Source: PHAA01 sp964457945 (GTDB lineage Bacteria > Bacillota > Syntrophomonadia > Syntrophomonadales > Syntrophomonadaceae). Taken from it: DNA of 64,000 nt. The notes under the pieces are model-generated. The model was not told the origin of the DNA. It worked only from the letters and a program-made list of their open reading frames with translations, and searched no databases. Position 1 is the stretch's first letter; every line of letters starts with the position of its first letter. The DNA is taken from the NCBI GenBank assembly GCA_964457945.1, contig CAYWFX010000003.1, forward strand, positions 62,001-126,000. Reading direction: 5' to 3'. This document shows positions 16,964-25,568 of this stretch, one piece after another. Position numbers and translations under genes: made by a program.

Positions 16964-17650
16964 CTACGGGTTAAACCTGTATCCGGTTCCCCATATGGTC
17001 TCAATATATTCTGGAGCTGATGGGTCCTTTTCAATCTTTTTACGCAGCTTTTGAATGTGAACAGCTACGGTTGCGGTTTCTCCGCCATATTCATCCTCCC
17101 ATATAGTGCTAAAAATATGCTCTTTGGTAAAAACAGTGTTGGGATTTGTGGCGAAAAAGAGTAACAGCTCATATTCCTTGTGAGTAAACTGAACCTGTTT
17201 CCCATTAACAAATACTTTATGGGATGCGGTATTTATCTCTAATCCTCGGTGATTAATAATCTCGGGAGTGGTATTTTTGCCCCTTAGGCGTTCATATCTC
17301 CTGATATGTGATTTTATTCGGGCCATAAGTTCAGCCGGACTAAACGGTTTGGTCAGGTAATCATCGGCGCCGAATTCCAAGCCTCGTATTTTATCAATAT
17401 CATCATTTCTAGCCGAGACTACCAGCATCGGTATTTCTAATCTTTTCCTTACTTCCTTTATAATCTCGAATCCGTCCTTCTGCGGCAGCATCAAGTCTAC
17501 TATTAAAATATCATACACCCCGGAAACAGCCTTTTTAAGGCCGGAAACCCCATCATGGGCAATGTCAACTTTATATCCGTTTAGCTGCAGATAATCACGT
17601 TCTAGTTCCGCAATGTTTAAATCATCCTCGATAATCAGAACATTTTTCAT
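16964..17650 (-). CDS. OmpR/PhoB-family response regulator
   Basis: This 228-residue regulator has a receiver domain at 1-115 (acidic pair EDD near the N-terminus, phosphoacceptor Asp in ILIVDLMLPQKDG, Thr in VVSAR, Lys in DYLTKPF) and a C-terminal winged helix (FTHKEYELLLFFATNPN, EDEYGGETATVAVHIQKLRKK, TIWGTGYRF). The true start is ATG 17650, which overlaps the kinase stop in an ATGA arrangement, so the pair is translationally coupled. The cognate sensor is the upstream gene. Target genes are not evident. The neighbouring His/Cys-rich protein gene is one candidate. Confidence 0.95.
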   Translation of the reverse strand: MKNVLIIEDDLNIAELERDYLQLNGYKVDIAHDGVSGLKKAVSGVYDILIVDLMLPQKDGFEIIKEVRKRLEIPMLVVSARNDDIDKIRGLEFGADDYLTKPFSPAELMARIKSHIRRYERLRGKNTTPEIINHRGLEINTASHKVFVNGKQVQFTHKEYELLLFFATNPNTVFTKEHIFSTIWEDEYGGETATVAVHIQKLRKKIEKDPSAPEYIETIWGTGYRFNP

Positions 17651-18789
17651 AATATAACCCCATTCTCTGTTGTGCTGTAAATCGGAAAAATTATTGTAAA
17701 ACACGAACCGTTTTCCTCAGAGCTGGATACTAATATCTTACCACCCTGGGCTTCTATCAGTTCCCTGGCTATTGCTAACCCCAGTCCGGTACTCAGAAAG
17801 TCTTTGGATCGTTCATTATCGATACGATAGAACCGGTCAAAAATGTAAGGGAGTTTTTCCTGCGCTATTCCTGAACCATTATCGGTTATTGACAGACATG
17901 CGGTGTCATCCTGCCGGTACAATTCTACCTTTAGTTTCAAATCAGTTTCCGGACCATATTTAACTGCATTACCTATAATATTCTTGATGGCCTGGTATAC
18001 CCTTTTGCCATCTATACTAACAGAATAGTCCTGAAGCATTTTATCCTGGTATATAAACTCAGATTCTATTTCTTCAAGTTCAAACTTAAGCTCTTCCATT
18101 AAGTCACCCATAAAGGCACGAACGTTCATAATTTCATAGTTGAACTCCACCTTATCAATATCGAGTTTGGAAAAAAGGAATAAATCATCAATTAACTTGT
18201 TCATATAGTTGGTGTTATTATATATGGTCTTAAGATATTGATTTATTTTATCCGGTGGAACCAGATCATTATCCATTATCATTTCAATATAGCCCTGGAT
18301 CGAGGTTATAGGTGTTTTCAGGTCATGGGAGATGTTGGCTATAAGATTTTTTCTATTCTCTTCATATTCCAGGTTGCTTTTTTCGCTCTCGCGCAGTTTG
18401 TAGGCCATATCATTAAAAGATCTAATCAGTTGACCAAAATCATTTTCACAACAAGGATCTATGCTTACATCATAATTCCCTCTGGCAATCTCCACGAACC
18501 CATTTTGCAGCTTATCTATGGGTCTCAACACCTTCTTTTCCAGACGTCCTAAAAAGAAGAGTTGTATTATTTCTTTACATACGATTAAGGCGGCAATGGA
18601 AATACCGATTACTTTAAGCCCGGCCCATCGAAACAATAGATATATTATGATAACATTAAACAGTAAAAACACCGGCCGTAAAAATCTAAAGGATTTATGA
18701 AGTCGGTGAAATTCTTCAAAATGATGTTTACACTCAAATTCATTCGCACAGCATTGATTTTCATTTAAATCTATTGGTCTGTTTCTCAT
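17647..18789 (-). CDS. Membrane sensor histidine kinase
   Basis: This is a 380-residue kinase. A Cys/His-containing cytoplasmic N-terminus (NQCCANEFECKHHFEEFH) precedes two closely spaced membrane helices (about 42-85) with almost no extracellular loop. A HAMP-like segment follows, then HisKA (NISHDLKTPITSIQGY, His near 165) and HATPase_c (NIIGNAVKYG, ITDNGSGI, STGLGLAIARELI). The lack of an external domain suggests sensing in the membrane or through the N-terminal Cys/His cluster, which could bind metal. ATG 18789 has AAGGTG. It is coupled to the response regulator by a 4-bp overlap. Confidence 0.93.
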   Translation of the reverse strand: MRNRPIDLNENQCCANEFECKHHFEEFHRLHKSFRFLRPVFLLFNVIIIYLLFRWAGLKVIGISIAALIVCKEIIQLFFLGRLEKKVLRPIDKLQNGFVEIARGNYDVSIDPCCENDFGQLIRSFNDMAYKLRESEKSNLEYEENRKNLIANISHDLKTPITSIQGYIEMIMDNDLVPPDKINQYLKTIYNNTNYMNKLIDDLFLFSKLDIDKVEFNYEIMNVRAFMGDLMEELKFELEEIESEFIYQDKMLQDYSVSIDGKRVYQAIKNIIGNAVKYGPETDLKLKVELYRQDDTACLSITDNGSGIAQEKLPYIFDRFYRIDNERSKDFLSTGLGLAIARELIEAQGGKILVSSSEENGSCFTIIFPIYSTTENGVIL

Positions 18790-18926
18790 TACCAGCACCT
18801 TCAATCATTTCTATTATATCTTCACTTATAATATAGGTTGTTTTTTACCCTGTCATTGTATATATACAAGAACGCCAAGATGCTAACTGAAATCCTCGTA
18901 TTAATCAACATTGATTAGACATATGT

Positions 18927-18963
18927 AAAAGGGCGCAAAAAGCATTATACTATTTTACGCCCT
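18927..18963 (-). terminator. Terminator after the His/Cys-rich protein gene
   Basis: AGGGCG (18930-18935) pairs with CGCCCT (18958-18963), extended by an AAAA/TTTT pair across one mismatch. On the reverse strand the stem is followed by TTTT. It separates the His/Cys-rich gene from the kinase-regulator pair. Confidence 0.65.
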
Positions 18964-18995
18964 AATATTTTAGGTAAAGCGGGTTACCCTATTCA

Positions 18996-19709
18996 TTACC
19001 ATTTTAGATCTAAATTCGCCTTAAAGCTAATTTCATGAACTTCATTAAGTTTATCCTTTTGTTTTCCCTGCGCAGTAATTACTAGACTTTCTATGGCTCT
19101 ATCCTGATTTAGCTGTATTTTCAAAGCTAGTATTGGTTTTTCTATAGTCAGCAGATCATTCATACATGAACAGCGTTCCTGGCCTTGGGATTCTTCATTA
19201 GGCATGCAGTGTTGGAATTTCCCATGCATATGCTTCATTAAATCCTCAGGAATCTCATCTATATGCAGGGATAGGGCCAAAGCATTATTCGGCTGTTCCT
19301 CAATCTCAACTTTATCAATAAGGCGTAATACATAGGCAAAGGCAGTCCATTTTCCTTTTAAACCGGTGCAGCAGCAATTTGATTCCTCAGTTCCGCAGCA
19401 GTTTGACTCCTCACTGCAACAGTGGGAATGGAAACGTTTTCTGAAATGATGATGGTGATGCTTTCCTCCACAGCAATTCTGCATGTTAAACTCACTGGTG
19501 CTTTCGTGTTTTACCTGCTTCCCTTCGCAATCAAGTGCCGTATTAATCTTTACTTTAACCTGTCCGCTTTTCAGATTTTTCTCGAATTCATTTTTCAGAG
19601 CAAAGAACTCAACTTGATCTTTTTGGGCGTCTACCTCCAGGGATCCAATAAATACTTCCTTTTCTTTCATGGCTTTGACTACATCATACATAAGCTTAAT
19701 TTTATTCAA
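18996..19709 (-). CDS. His/Cys-rich, probably metal-binding protein of unknown family
   Basis: This ~237-residue soluble protein has no signal peptide. Residues ~85-125 hold a dense cluster: NCCGGKHHHHHFRKRFHSHCC, then SNCCG and SNCCC. Further Cys/His residues occur near 180-195 (HMHGKFQHC, ERCSC). The flanking parts are ordinary alternating polar and hydrophobic sequence that could form a lipid- or protein-binding fold. Metal storage, sensing or delivery is a reasonable inference. The start is TTG 19709 behind AAAAAAGGAGG. An in-frame upstream ATG at 19778 has weaker support. It stands alone, upstream of the two-component genes whose kinase also has a Cys/His N-terminus. Confidence 0.65.
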   Translation of the reverse strand: MNKIKLMYDVVKAMKEKEVFIGSLEVDAQKDQVEFFALKNEFEKNLKSGQVKVKINTALDCEGKQVKHESTSEFNMQNCCGGKHHHHHFRKRFHSHCCSEESNCCGTEESNCCCTGLKGKWTAFAYVLRLIDKVEIEEQPNNALALSLHIDEIPEDLMKHMHGKFQHCMPNEESQGQERCSCMNDLLTIEKPILALKIQLNQDRAIESLVITAQGKQKDKLNEVHEISFKANLDLKW

Positions 19710-19862
19710 TACAATAACCTCCTTTTTTAATTCCAAGGTTATTATACTGAGGGAAATTAAACTCCCCATAAACGGCATTTAAAATTTTCATAAACTTTCT
19801 TAAAATATTTATAAATTGGATTAGAATTTGTAGGAAGGCTAGAAAGAAGTGATTGGCTGTAA

Positions 19863-20517
19863 TTATAAATATTTGCTGGCTTCACGCACACTTAGGGAGT
19901 TAAGGGTATTACTCTCTAAAAATGTCCGGACCCATATCTTATTGGTTTTCGAGTATTCCCTAAGCACCCAACCAATTGCCTTATTAATAAAAAACTCCTT
20001 GGTATCTCTGTTGTTGATGATAATAGAACTGAGTAACTCTGTATCCGTATTTTCTTTGAACTTTAGCTGAAAAAGAATAGCCGATCTTACCAGCCAAATA
20101 TTATCGCTATCAGCCCACTTCAAAATATGACTTGGGATAAGCTCCGGTTCATTAGTGCATAATGTACCGATTACGTTTCCAGCCAGGCTGTCTACTGTGT
20201 CCCACCAGGACTTTGTTTTTATCACGGTCTCAAGATTATCAATATCTGCCTTTTGCAGCCTTAAGAGCAAGTAAATAATCAACCGCTAAATATTGAAATT
20301 CGCGCTCGGGAAGATCCCAAAGCATACAAACAGTTTCCCAATCAATTGATTTTTGTTTCTTGGCATCTTTGATAAACTCACGCTGAAGCATTGCTCTTTT
20401 CGGCTTCGGTATGCCTAGGAAAGAAAAACGACTCTTCATGTAGGAAGACATGTACTCAGCCTGGTCTGGGTCTCTATTCTCATAAAACAATATTATCAGT
20501 TCATTATTCAATACCAA
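19863..20517 (-). pseudogene. alkD: alkD-type DNA alkylation repair glycosylase, frameshifted
   Basis: Two overlapping frames together make one AlkD-like HEAT-repeat protein. The first (20517 to ~20240) contains PKPKRAMLQREF and REFQYLAVDYLLAL. The second (to 19863) contains TKSWWDTVDSLAGNVIG, SDNIWLVRSAILFQL, FFINKAIGWVLREYSK and LSVREASKYL, all typical of AlkD. The switch falls at an AAAAGG run near 20242-20250, where one extra base explains the break. AlkD removes positively charged alkylated purines. This is either a recent pseudogene or a one-base sequence error. The full length of about 218 residues is close to the family norm. Confidence 0.85.
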
Positions 20518-20570
20518 ACACCCCCCTACAATGCTAACTGAACAGCCGGGTAAAGCTCACACCAATTTAC

Positions 20571-21179
20571 TTATCCGATCTTTTTATCCTTGCGGATGCT
20601 GCAGGGAGAATAACCCTGGGAGTACAGACTACCCATTTTCATTCCGATGAGAGAGCTTATTTCATTTATATCACTTACTCCCTTGGCCGCCAATGCAGCT
20701 AATAGTACTTTGCCACAAGCTACCGCATCTTCCAGGGCATTATGGTGATTGAATTGGTGGCCGACACTTCTACTGACCGTATCAAGTTTGTAATTCTCTA
20801 ACCCACTCCAAATTCTCCGGGATAGCTTATATGTACATAGATAATCAACCGTAGGATATTCAATACTATATAAATCCAGGACATGCCGTAAAGCCGACAT
20901 GTCAAATGCAGCATTATGAGCTATTAATATAGAATCATTCAGCAAAGGTCTTAATTCATCGTAGATAGCGTTAAATTCCAGAGCATTTTGCACATCCCTG
21001 GGCTTTATGCCATGAATCATAATGTTGAAAGGATCAAAGATATTGCAGTCAGCATGCGGTTTCACCAGCCAATACCTGGTTTGGCTAATCTGGCCATGCT
21101 CAATCACTGCCACCCCTACTGCACATATACTGCCAATAAAGCGATTGGCAGTTTCAAAATCTATGCATACCATTTTCAT
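20571..21179 (-). CDS. DEDD 3'-5' exonuclease (DnaQ-like)
   Basis: This 202-residue exonuclease has Exo I VCIDFETANR, Exo II region SILIAHNAAFDMSALRH and Exo III HHNALEDAVACG. That is the DEDDh set of the DNA polymerase III epsilon/RNase T group. It is a stand-alone enzyme of the kind used in repair or RNA trimming. ATG 21179 follows GAGAGGAAG, and the longer frame to 21287 is not needed. A nearly identical second copy at 38593-39221 is frameshifted, so this is the surviving paralogue. It lies 114 bp downstream of AICAR transformylase on the same strand. Confidence 0.88.
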   Translation of the reverse strand: MKMVCIDFETANRFIGSICAVGVAVIEHGQISQTRYWLVKPHADCNIFDPFNIMIHGIKPRDVQNALEFNAIYDELRPLLNDSILIAHNAAFDMSALRHVLDLYSIEYPTVDYLCTYKLSRRIWSGLENYKLDTVSRSVGHQFNHHNALEDAVACGKVLLAALAAKGVSDINEISSLIGMKMGSLYSQGYSPCSIRKDKKIG

Positions 21180-21293
21180 AATATTTTTACTTCCTCTCCC
21201 CCGGTCAAGCACTATGCCTCCTTTTAACTTCTCCGCTGCTCCATACTGAAATTTAAATAACCCGTTTAAATATAAGGGCTTTGCCAATAGCTT

Positions 21294-22469
21294 CTAGTGA
21301 TGAAATAGCCTGGGACTAGAGCAAGCCATAACCATGTCATATTCATTACACGCATCAATCACTATATCATCTCTAATTGAACCTCCGGGTTGAACAATGA
21401 ATTTCACCCCACTCTGGGCAGCCCGGTCAATATTATCCCGGAAGGGGAAAAACGCATCAGAACCCAGGGAAACTCCGGTTAAATTCCTTAACCAGGATGC
21501 TTTCTCTGCAGTCGTCAATCGCTGCGGGATACTTTCCAGTGCATTGCTCCAACCACTGATTTCCTTGGGAGTAACATCATCTCTTAAGTATTGATCTATG
21601 ACATTATCTCGTTCAGGTTGGGCTACACCCTTCTTGAAGGGTAACGCTAGTACCGTAGGATGTTGCCTTAAATACCAGATATCTGCTTTCGCACCAGCTA
21701 GTCTGGTACAGTGGATACGAGATTGTTGCCCGGCACCGACACCGATTACCTGGCCATCTAAAACATAACAAACTGAATTAGACTGAGTGTATTTTAATGT
21801 AATCATGGAAATAATTAAGTCTCGTTGAGCCTGAGGAGGGATATTCCTATTATTGCTTACTATATTAGCAAGTAACTCCTCGCCAATTTGCACATTATTT
21901 CTTTTTTGCTCGAAGCTTATGCCATATATTTCTCGAGTCTCAATCTCCTCCGGCTCATAATTCCAATCCATCTCTATTATGCAATAGCTGCCTTTCTTCT
22001 TTTTCTTTAAAATTTCCAAGGCTTCATCAGTATAGCCCGGGGCAATTATTCCATCAGAGACCGCTCCCTGTAAGAGAATAGCAGTCGACACATCAACGAT
22101 ATCACTTATAGCCGCCCAATCTCCGTAGGATGACATTCTATCTGCACCTCGGGCTCTAGCGTAAGCAGCAGCAACCGGGGTTAATTCCAGGCCCTCAACA
22201 AAATAGGTCTTTTTCAAAACCTCACTCAGCGGCAAACCTACTGCGGCACCAGCTGGACTCACATGTTTAAAGGAAGCTGCAGCTGGTAAGCCAGTAGCTT
22301 GTTTTAATTCCTTCACCAATTGCCAGGAATTAAAGGCATCCATAAAATTGATATACCCTGGAGTACCATTTAGAATTTTGATAGGCAATGATTGGTTCTT
22401 GCCATAAATTCTGGCTGGTTTTTGCTGTGGATTACATCCATACTTAAGTATAATTTCTGAATTTTCCAT
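21294..22469 (-). CDS. Stand-alone AICAR transformylase
   Basis: This 391-residue enzyme of purine synthesis transfers a formyl group from 10-formyltetrahydrofolate to AICAR. It corresponds to the transformylase half of PurH (LKYGCNPQQKPA, ASFKHVSPAGAAVG, TLKYTQSNSVCY, GAGQQSRIHCTRLA, SDAFFPFRDNID, VQPGGSIRDD) and lacks the IMP cyclohydrolase half. Such single-domain versions occur in anaerobic Firmicutes. ATG 22469 has AAGGAGG eight bases before it. The frame upstream to 22604 encodes only a remnant of a small membrane protein. No other pur gene is in the window, so IMP cyclohydrolase must be elsewhere. Confidence 0.92.
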   Translation of the reverse strand: MENSEIILKYGCNPQQKPARIYGKNQSLPIKILNGTPGYINFMDAFNSWQLVKELKQATGLPAAASFKHVSPAGAAVGLPLSEVLKKTYFVEGLELTPVAAAYARARGADRMSSYGDWAAISDIVDVSTAILLQGAVSDGIIAPGYTDEALEILKKKKKGSYCIIEMDWNYEPEEIETREIYGISFEQKRNNVQIGEELLANIVSNNRNIPPQAQRDLIISMITLKYTQSNSVCYVLDGQVIGVGAGQQSRIHCTRLAGAKADIWYLRQHPTVLALPFKKGVAQPERDNVIDQYLRDDVTPKEISGWSNALESIPQRLTTAEKASWLRNLTGVSLGSDAFFPFRDNIDRAAQSGVKFIVQPGGSIRDDIVIDACNEYDMVMACSSPRLFHH

Positions 22470-22556
22470 TATTGCAACCTCCTTAAAAATCAATAAAACC
22501 TGAGTAAATACAAGATCTACCCAGGCGGTCGATAATCCTATTGAATCATGCTCCCT

Positions 22557-22604
22557 ATGGTAAACCCCATTTCCGCCAGTTACATGACCTATTAAATATA
22601 TCAT
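22557..22604 (-). pseudogene. 5' fragment of a small membrane protein gene
   Basis: Reverse-strand MIYLIGHVTGGNGVYH matches the start of the small membrane protein at 38416-38577 (MLYIIGYVAGGNVAYH). Similarity also covers ~30 bases upstream (ATCTTTGATA...). After the YH codons the two copies diverge and this one runs into the leader of the transformylase gene. It is best read as a truncated duplicate. Confidence 0.6.
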
Positions 22605-22730
22605 AAATGTAATTTTCTATCAAAGATAACCATAAATAATTTATGGCGTTCATCTCTTGATGGAAACTATCACTTAATGTCCTATAATAGGGACGTTGCT
22701 TGCAAAAGAAGATTGATTTAGGAGGTCTTA

Positions 22731-22838
22731 ATGAAACTAGCTATTTTTGATTTTGATGGAACCCTGCAAAAGTTTTACGCGAGTTCGTGTGATAAGCATG
22801 CAAAAGACTCTTTGCATATATTTATTAACATGATATGA
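22731..22838 (+). pseudogene. Truncated HAD-superfamily hydrolase N-terminus
   Basis: A 35-codon ORF starts at ATG 22731 with TTAGGAGG upstream. It begins MKLAIFDFDGTLQKFY, the HAD motif I with both catalytic Asp residues, and stops at TGA 22836-22838. The rest of a HAD enzyme is absent. A second coding-like frame (22846-23004) follows and runs into the end of ureD on the other strand. A TATAAT at 22683-22688 may be its old promoter. The remaining gap (22605-22962) shows nothing else. Confidence 0.65.
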
Positions 22839-22962
22839 AGAGGAAATGAATGATATCAAGGTATTACTTGCGGAATCCAGTTCCCTAAAGGATATCGTTG
22901 GGATGGGAGTAGAAATGAACTACCAGAAGGATATGTTTGTCGGTCTGGGGAATTCGGCCATT

Positions 22963-23766
22963 TTAATTCTGAACCATTCTATAAATTTCTTCTCTAAGGC
23001 ATAGAAGTATTTTCTCGAGCTTATCACTACTATGTCCAAGAATTCTCACAATCAAACCAAAGTCATTGGTCTTGCTAAGCCCGAAATCAATGCCCTGAAT
23101 ACTCTCTAAAATACCATATAAATCGTCAAGCAACTTATCCTCAAAACGGTCACAAAAATATGCCAGGGTGGCCTGATGGGTATAGCCTTCAAAAAAACCA
23201 ATCCCATCAAGACTTTGATAAGATGGAAGATACATTTGGTTATCCAAGAATATTATTTCTCCATGGTAATAAACCCGACAACAATTCTTATATTCTTTAA
23301 AAGCGAAATGTTCACCCATTTTTTCCCTGCCACAGGCAAGAACTTCTGAGTATAAAAATGCCGAATTATCGTGCAAATAACATTCTGAAGTTGAACCAAA
23401 GCGGGAATCCGCAAAAGGTATCGTCGGTTTTTGAACATAATCAAAAAACGCCCCATCTTCTAATATAAATGTATTAAACTGACTGGCATGTCCTTGCTTC
23501 ATACGGTGGATCTTGTTATATGACTGGCCATGTAAAGCAACCTTTGAGCCACTGCCCAGGTTAATTTTTATTTGGTAGCAGTCTTCTTCCATAATACCGG
23601 CAGAGGCAGACATTAATACAATATTCAAAACGCTGTTTGTCTCACTAAAAAAAGGTTTGGCAATCTTGTATGGCGCTGTAAAAAAGGAATCTGCAAGTAT
23701 GGTAATTCCGTCCACTGCTTTAGCCTTAATGTATAATACACTGTCTCTTCCAAAGTTGTTGGACAT
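22963..23766 (-). CDS. ureD: Urease accessory protein UreD (UreH)
   Basis: This 267-residue chaperone binds apo-urease and recruits UreF and UreG for nickel insertion. Recognisable segments are SKVALHGQSYNKIHRM, FILEDGAFFDYVQKPTIPFADSRF and EVLACGREKMGEHFAFKEY. Length is typical. It is the last gene of the urea operon, one base after the ureG stop, so translation is probably coupled. Its 3' end overlaps an antisense coding-like remnant of the truncated HAD gene. Confidence 0.93.
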   Translation of the reverse strand: MSNNFGRDSVLYIKAKAVDGITILADSFFTAPYKIAKPFFSETNSVLNIVLMSASAGIMEEDCYQIKINLGSGSKVALHGQSYNKIHRMKQGHASQFNTFILEDGAFFDYVQKPTIPFADSRFGSTSECYLHDNSAFLYSEVLACGREKMGEHFAFKEYKNCCRVYYHGEIIFLDNQMYLPSYQSLDGIGFFEGYTHQATLAYFCDRFEDKLLDDLYGILESIQGIDFGLSKTNDFGLIVRILGHSSDKLEKILLCLREEIYRMVQN

Positions 23767-23767
23767 A

Positions 23768-24376
23768 TCATAGACCTTCCAAGAGTACGCTATGTTTTAT
23801 CCATTTAACAACTTCATCAAGACCTTTATTGGCTTTAAGGTTAGTAAAAACAAAGGGCTTTTCGCCCCTCATCAATTTGGAATCCCTGTCCATAATCTCA
23901 AGACTTGCCCCTACAAAGGGTGCCAAATCAATTTTATTGATTACTAATAGATTCGAGCGGGTAACTCCCGGGCCGCCCTTACGCGGTATTTTATCTCCTG
24001 CAGCAACGTCAATGACATAAATGGATGCATCAGCCAGGTCAGGACTAAAGGTTGCAGATAGATTATCGCCACCGCTTTCTATAAAAATAATTTGTATATC
24101 CGGAAAGTTTTTTGTCATCTCATCAACTGCTTCCAAGTTCATGGAAGCATCTTCACGTATCGCTGTATGTGGGCATCCGCCTGTTTCAACCCCAATAATC
24201 CTCGCAGGTGGAAGTATACTGTTTCTCACCAAGAACTCCGCATCCTCCTTAGTATAGATATCATTTGTAATAACACCAATACTATAGCTCACTGCCAAAA
24301 TCCTTGATAAGCGCTCAATAAGTGCGGTCTTCCCGGAGCCAACTGGTCCTCCCACCCCGATCTTCACATAACTCAT
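23768..24376 (-). CDS. ureG: Urease accessory GTPase UreG
   Basis: This 202-residue SIMIBI-class GTPase powers nickel delivery to urease. The P-loop GVGGPVGSGKT is at residues 7-17. GVETGGCPHTAIREDASMN contains the metal-binding Cys-Pro-His motif. FIESGGDNLSATFSPDLAD and LVINKIDLAP (guanine specificity) are complete. It sits between ureF and ureD, in the usual E-F-G-D order. There is no His-rich N-terminal extension, and nickel storage is left to the His tail of UreE. Confidence 0.97.
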   Translation of the reverse strand: MSYVKIGVGGPVGSGKTALIERLSRILAVSYSIGVITNDIYTKEDAEFLVRNSILPPARIIGVETGGCPHTAIREDASMNLEAVDEMTKNFPDIQIIFIESGGDNLSATFSPDLADASIYVIDVAAGDKIPRKGGPGVTRSNLLVINKIDLAPFVGASLEIMDRDSKLMRGEKPFVFTNLKANKGLDEVVKWIKHSVLLEGL

Positions 24377-24395
24377 TAATATTCCTCCTCATCCA

Positions 24396-25109
24396 CTATG
24401 AAATGTACAACCTGCTATAAAGTCTTTCATGCTGCATCGCCCTTAAATCAAATCCAAAACCACATATACCAATGCTATCTTCACTTAAAGCTTCAACCTT
24501 ATCAATAAGCTGGTGGAAAATCACCTGCGATTCAAACAATATGTCCTGACCATCTTTCTGACTTATGGGTACAAGCTTGCCGCAATTATTGATAATGGAT
24601 GAGGCAGTATTATAACTAACCGCTGACAGAGCATCATTTTTTTTAATATTGAATAGCTTGGCCGTCAAGCCATAGATCACACTGTAATGTCCTTTGCACT
24701 CACCACTCTTTACCAATTGCATAAAAGACTCAAAAAAATTATTCCCCCCCAGAACTGTCTCCACAATCTTCGCAAAACGAGTTCCCAACTTAATACTGGC
24801 GGTTCTAATTTCCCGGGGAGATTTTGATGCGGATAAAATCTCAGCAATATTGCAGATTGCGGTTAGGTTCTCTGCCTGTACATATTCCCAGGTGAGTTTA
24901 ACCGCCAGTAAATCATTGTAAAGAAAATTATTCAAAAGGTAGCTCTCAAGGTACTTCTTGGCAGTATCAGCGTTATATACAATTCCCTTCTGAACATAGG
25001 CCTCCAAACCTAGTGACTGGGTATACCCACCAATGGGCAAGAATGAATCTGAGATTTGAAGCAGATAAAAAATAGGATTTGTTCTCATCTCAGTGATGGG
25101 AGTGTCCAT
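24396..25109 (-). CDS. ureF: Urease accessory protein UreF
   Basis: This ~237-residue all-helical protein regulates UreG in the UreDFG complex. Family features include LLQISDSFLPIGGYTQSLGLEAYV and SVIYGLTAKLF. Start choice is uncertain. ATG 25109 lies eight bases from an AGGGGG site inside the end of ureE, while ATG 25115 and 25088 are alternatives. With the chosen start it overlaps ureE by 20 bp, consistent with coupled translation. Confidence 0.92.
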   Translation of the reverse strand: MDTPITEMRTNPIFYLLQISDSFLPIGGYTQSLGLEAYVQKGIVYNADTAKKYLESYLLNNFLYNDLLAVKLTWEYVQAENLTAICNIAEILSASKSPREIRTASIKLGTRFAKIVETVLGGNNFFESFMQLVKSGECKGHYSVIYGLTAKLFNIKKNDALSAVSYNTASSIINNCGKLVPISQKDGQDILFESQVIFHQLIDKVEALSEDSIGICGFGFDLRAMQHERLYSRLYIS

Positions 25110-25545
25110 CTGCATGACCCCCTAAAGGCATGGTTAACTTAGCGCTTTTCAAACGGGGCAAAAACCCGCATTTTGAAAGTGCAGTCATAAGTGGTGCGTC
25201 ATAAGGTGTTAGCACCTCACCATCCTCGATAAAAATTGGAACATGTCTGTTTCCGATCTCATAACATGCTTTTCCCATTTCGAGCATTGTTTTAGGTTTC
25301 AGGGCAATACAATCACATTCAGATATTTCAACCAGCAAAACCTTTTTATCATCCTGCCATAATATATCCCCATCTTGTAGAGCAACTCCCGTATGGTTTC
25401 GAATTCCGACTTCGATACCGTTTCTACTTACCTTGTGCAGTATTGAATTCTGAACTTCAAACCACTCCACAGGAATATAATCAACACAGTCCATGCAAAT
25501 ACTACCCTGATCCTTAATGTTACCCACTATCTTTTCAATAATCAT
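25090..25545 (-). CDS. ureE: Urease nickel metallochaperone UreE
   Basis: This 151-residue protein has an N-terminal peptide-binding domain and a ferredoxin-like C-terminal nickel domain (CDCIALKPKTMLEMGKACYEIGNRHVPIF, with the conserved nickel His in GNRHVP). It ends in the short His tail GGHADGHSHH. It delivers nickel to the UreDFG-urease complex. It lies 23 bp after ureC and overlaps the start of ureF. Confidence 0.95.
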   Translation of the reverse strand: MIIEKIVGNIKDQGSICMDCVDYIPVEWFEVQNSILHKVSRNGIEVGIRNHTGVALQDGDILWQDDKKVLLVEISECDCIALKPKTMLEMGKACYEIGNRHVPIFIEDGEVLTPYDAPLMTALSKCGFLPRLKSAKLTMPLGGHADGHSHH

Positions 25546-25568
25546 AAATACCTCTCTATCATTAGTAT

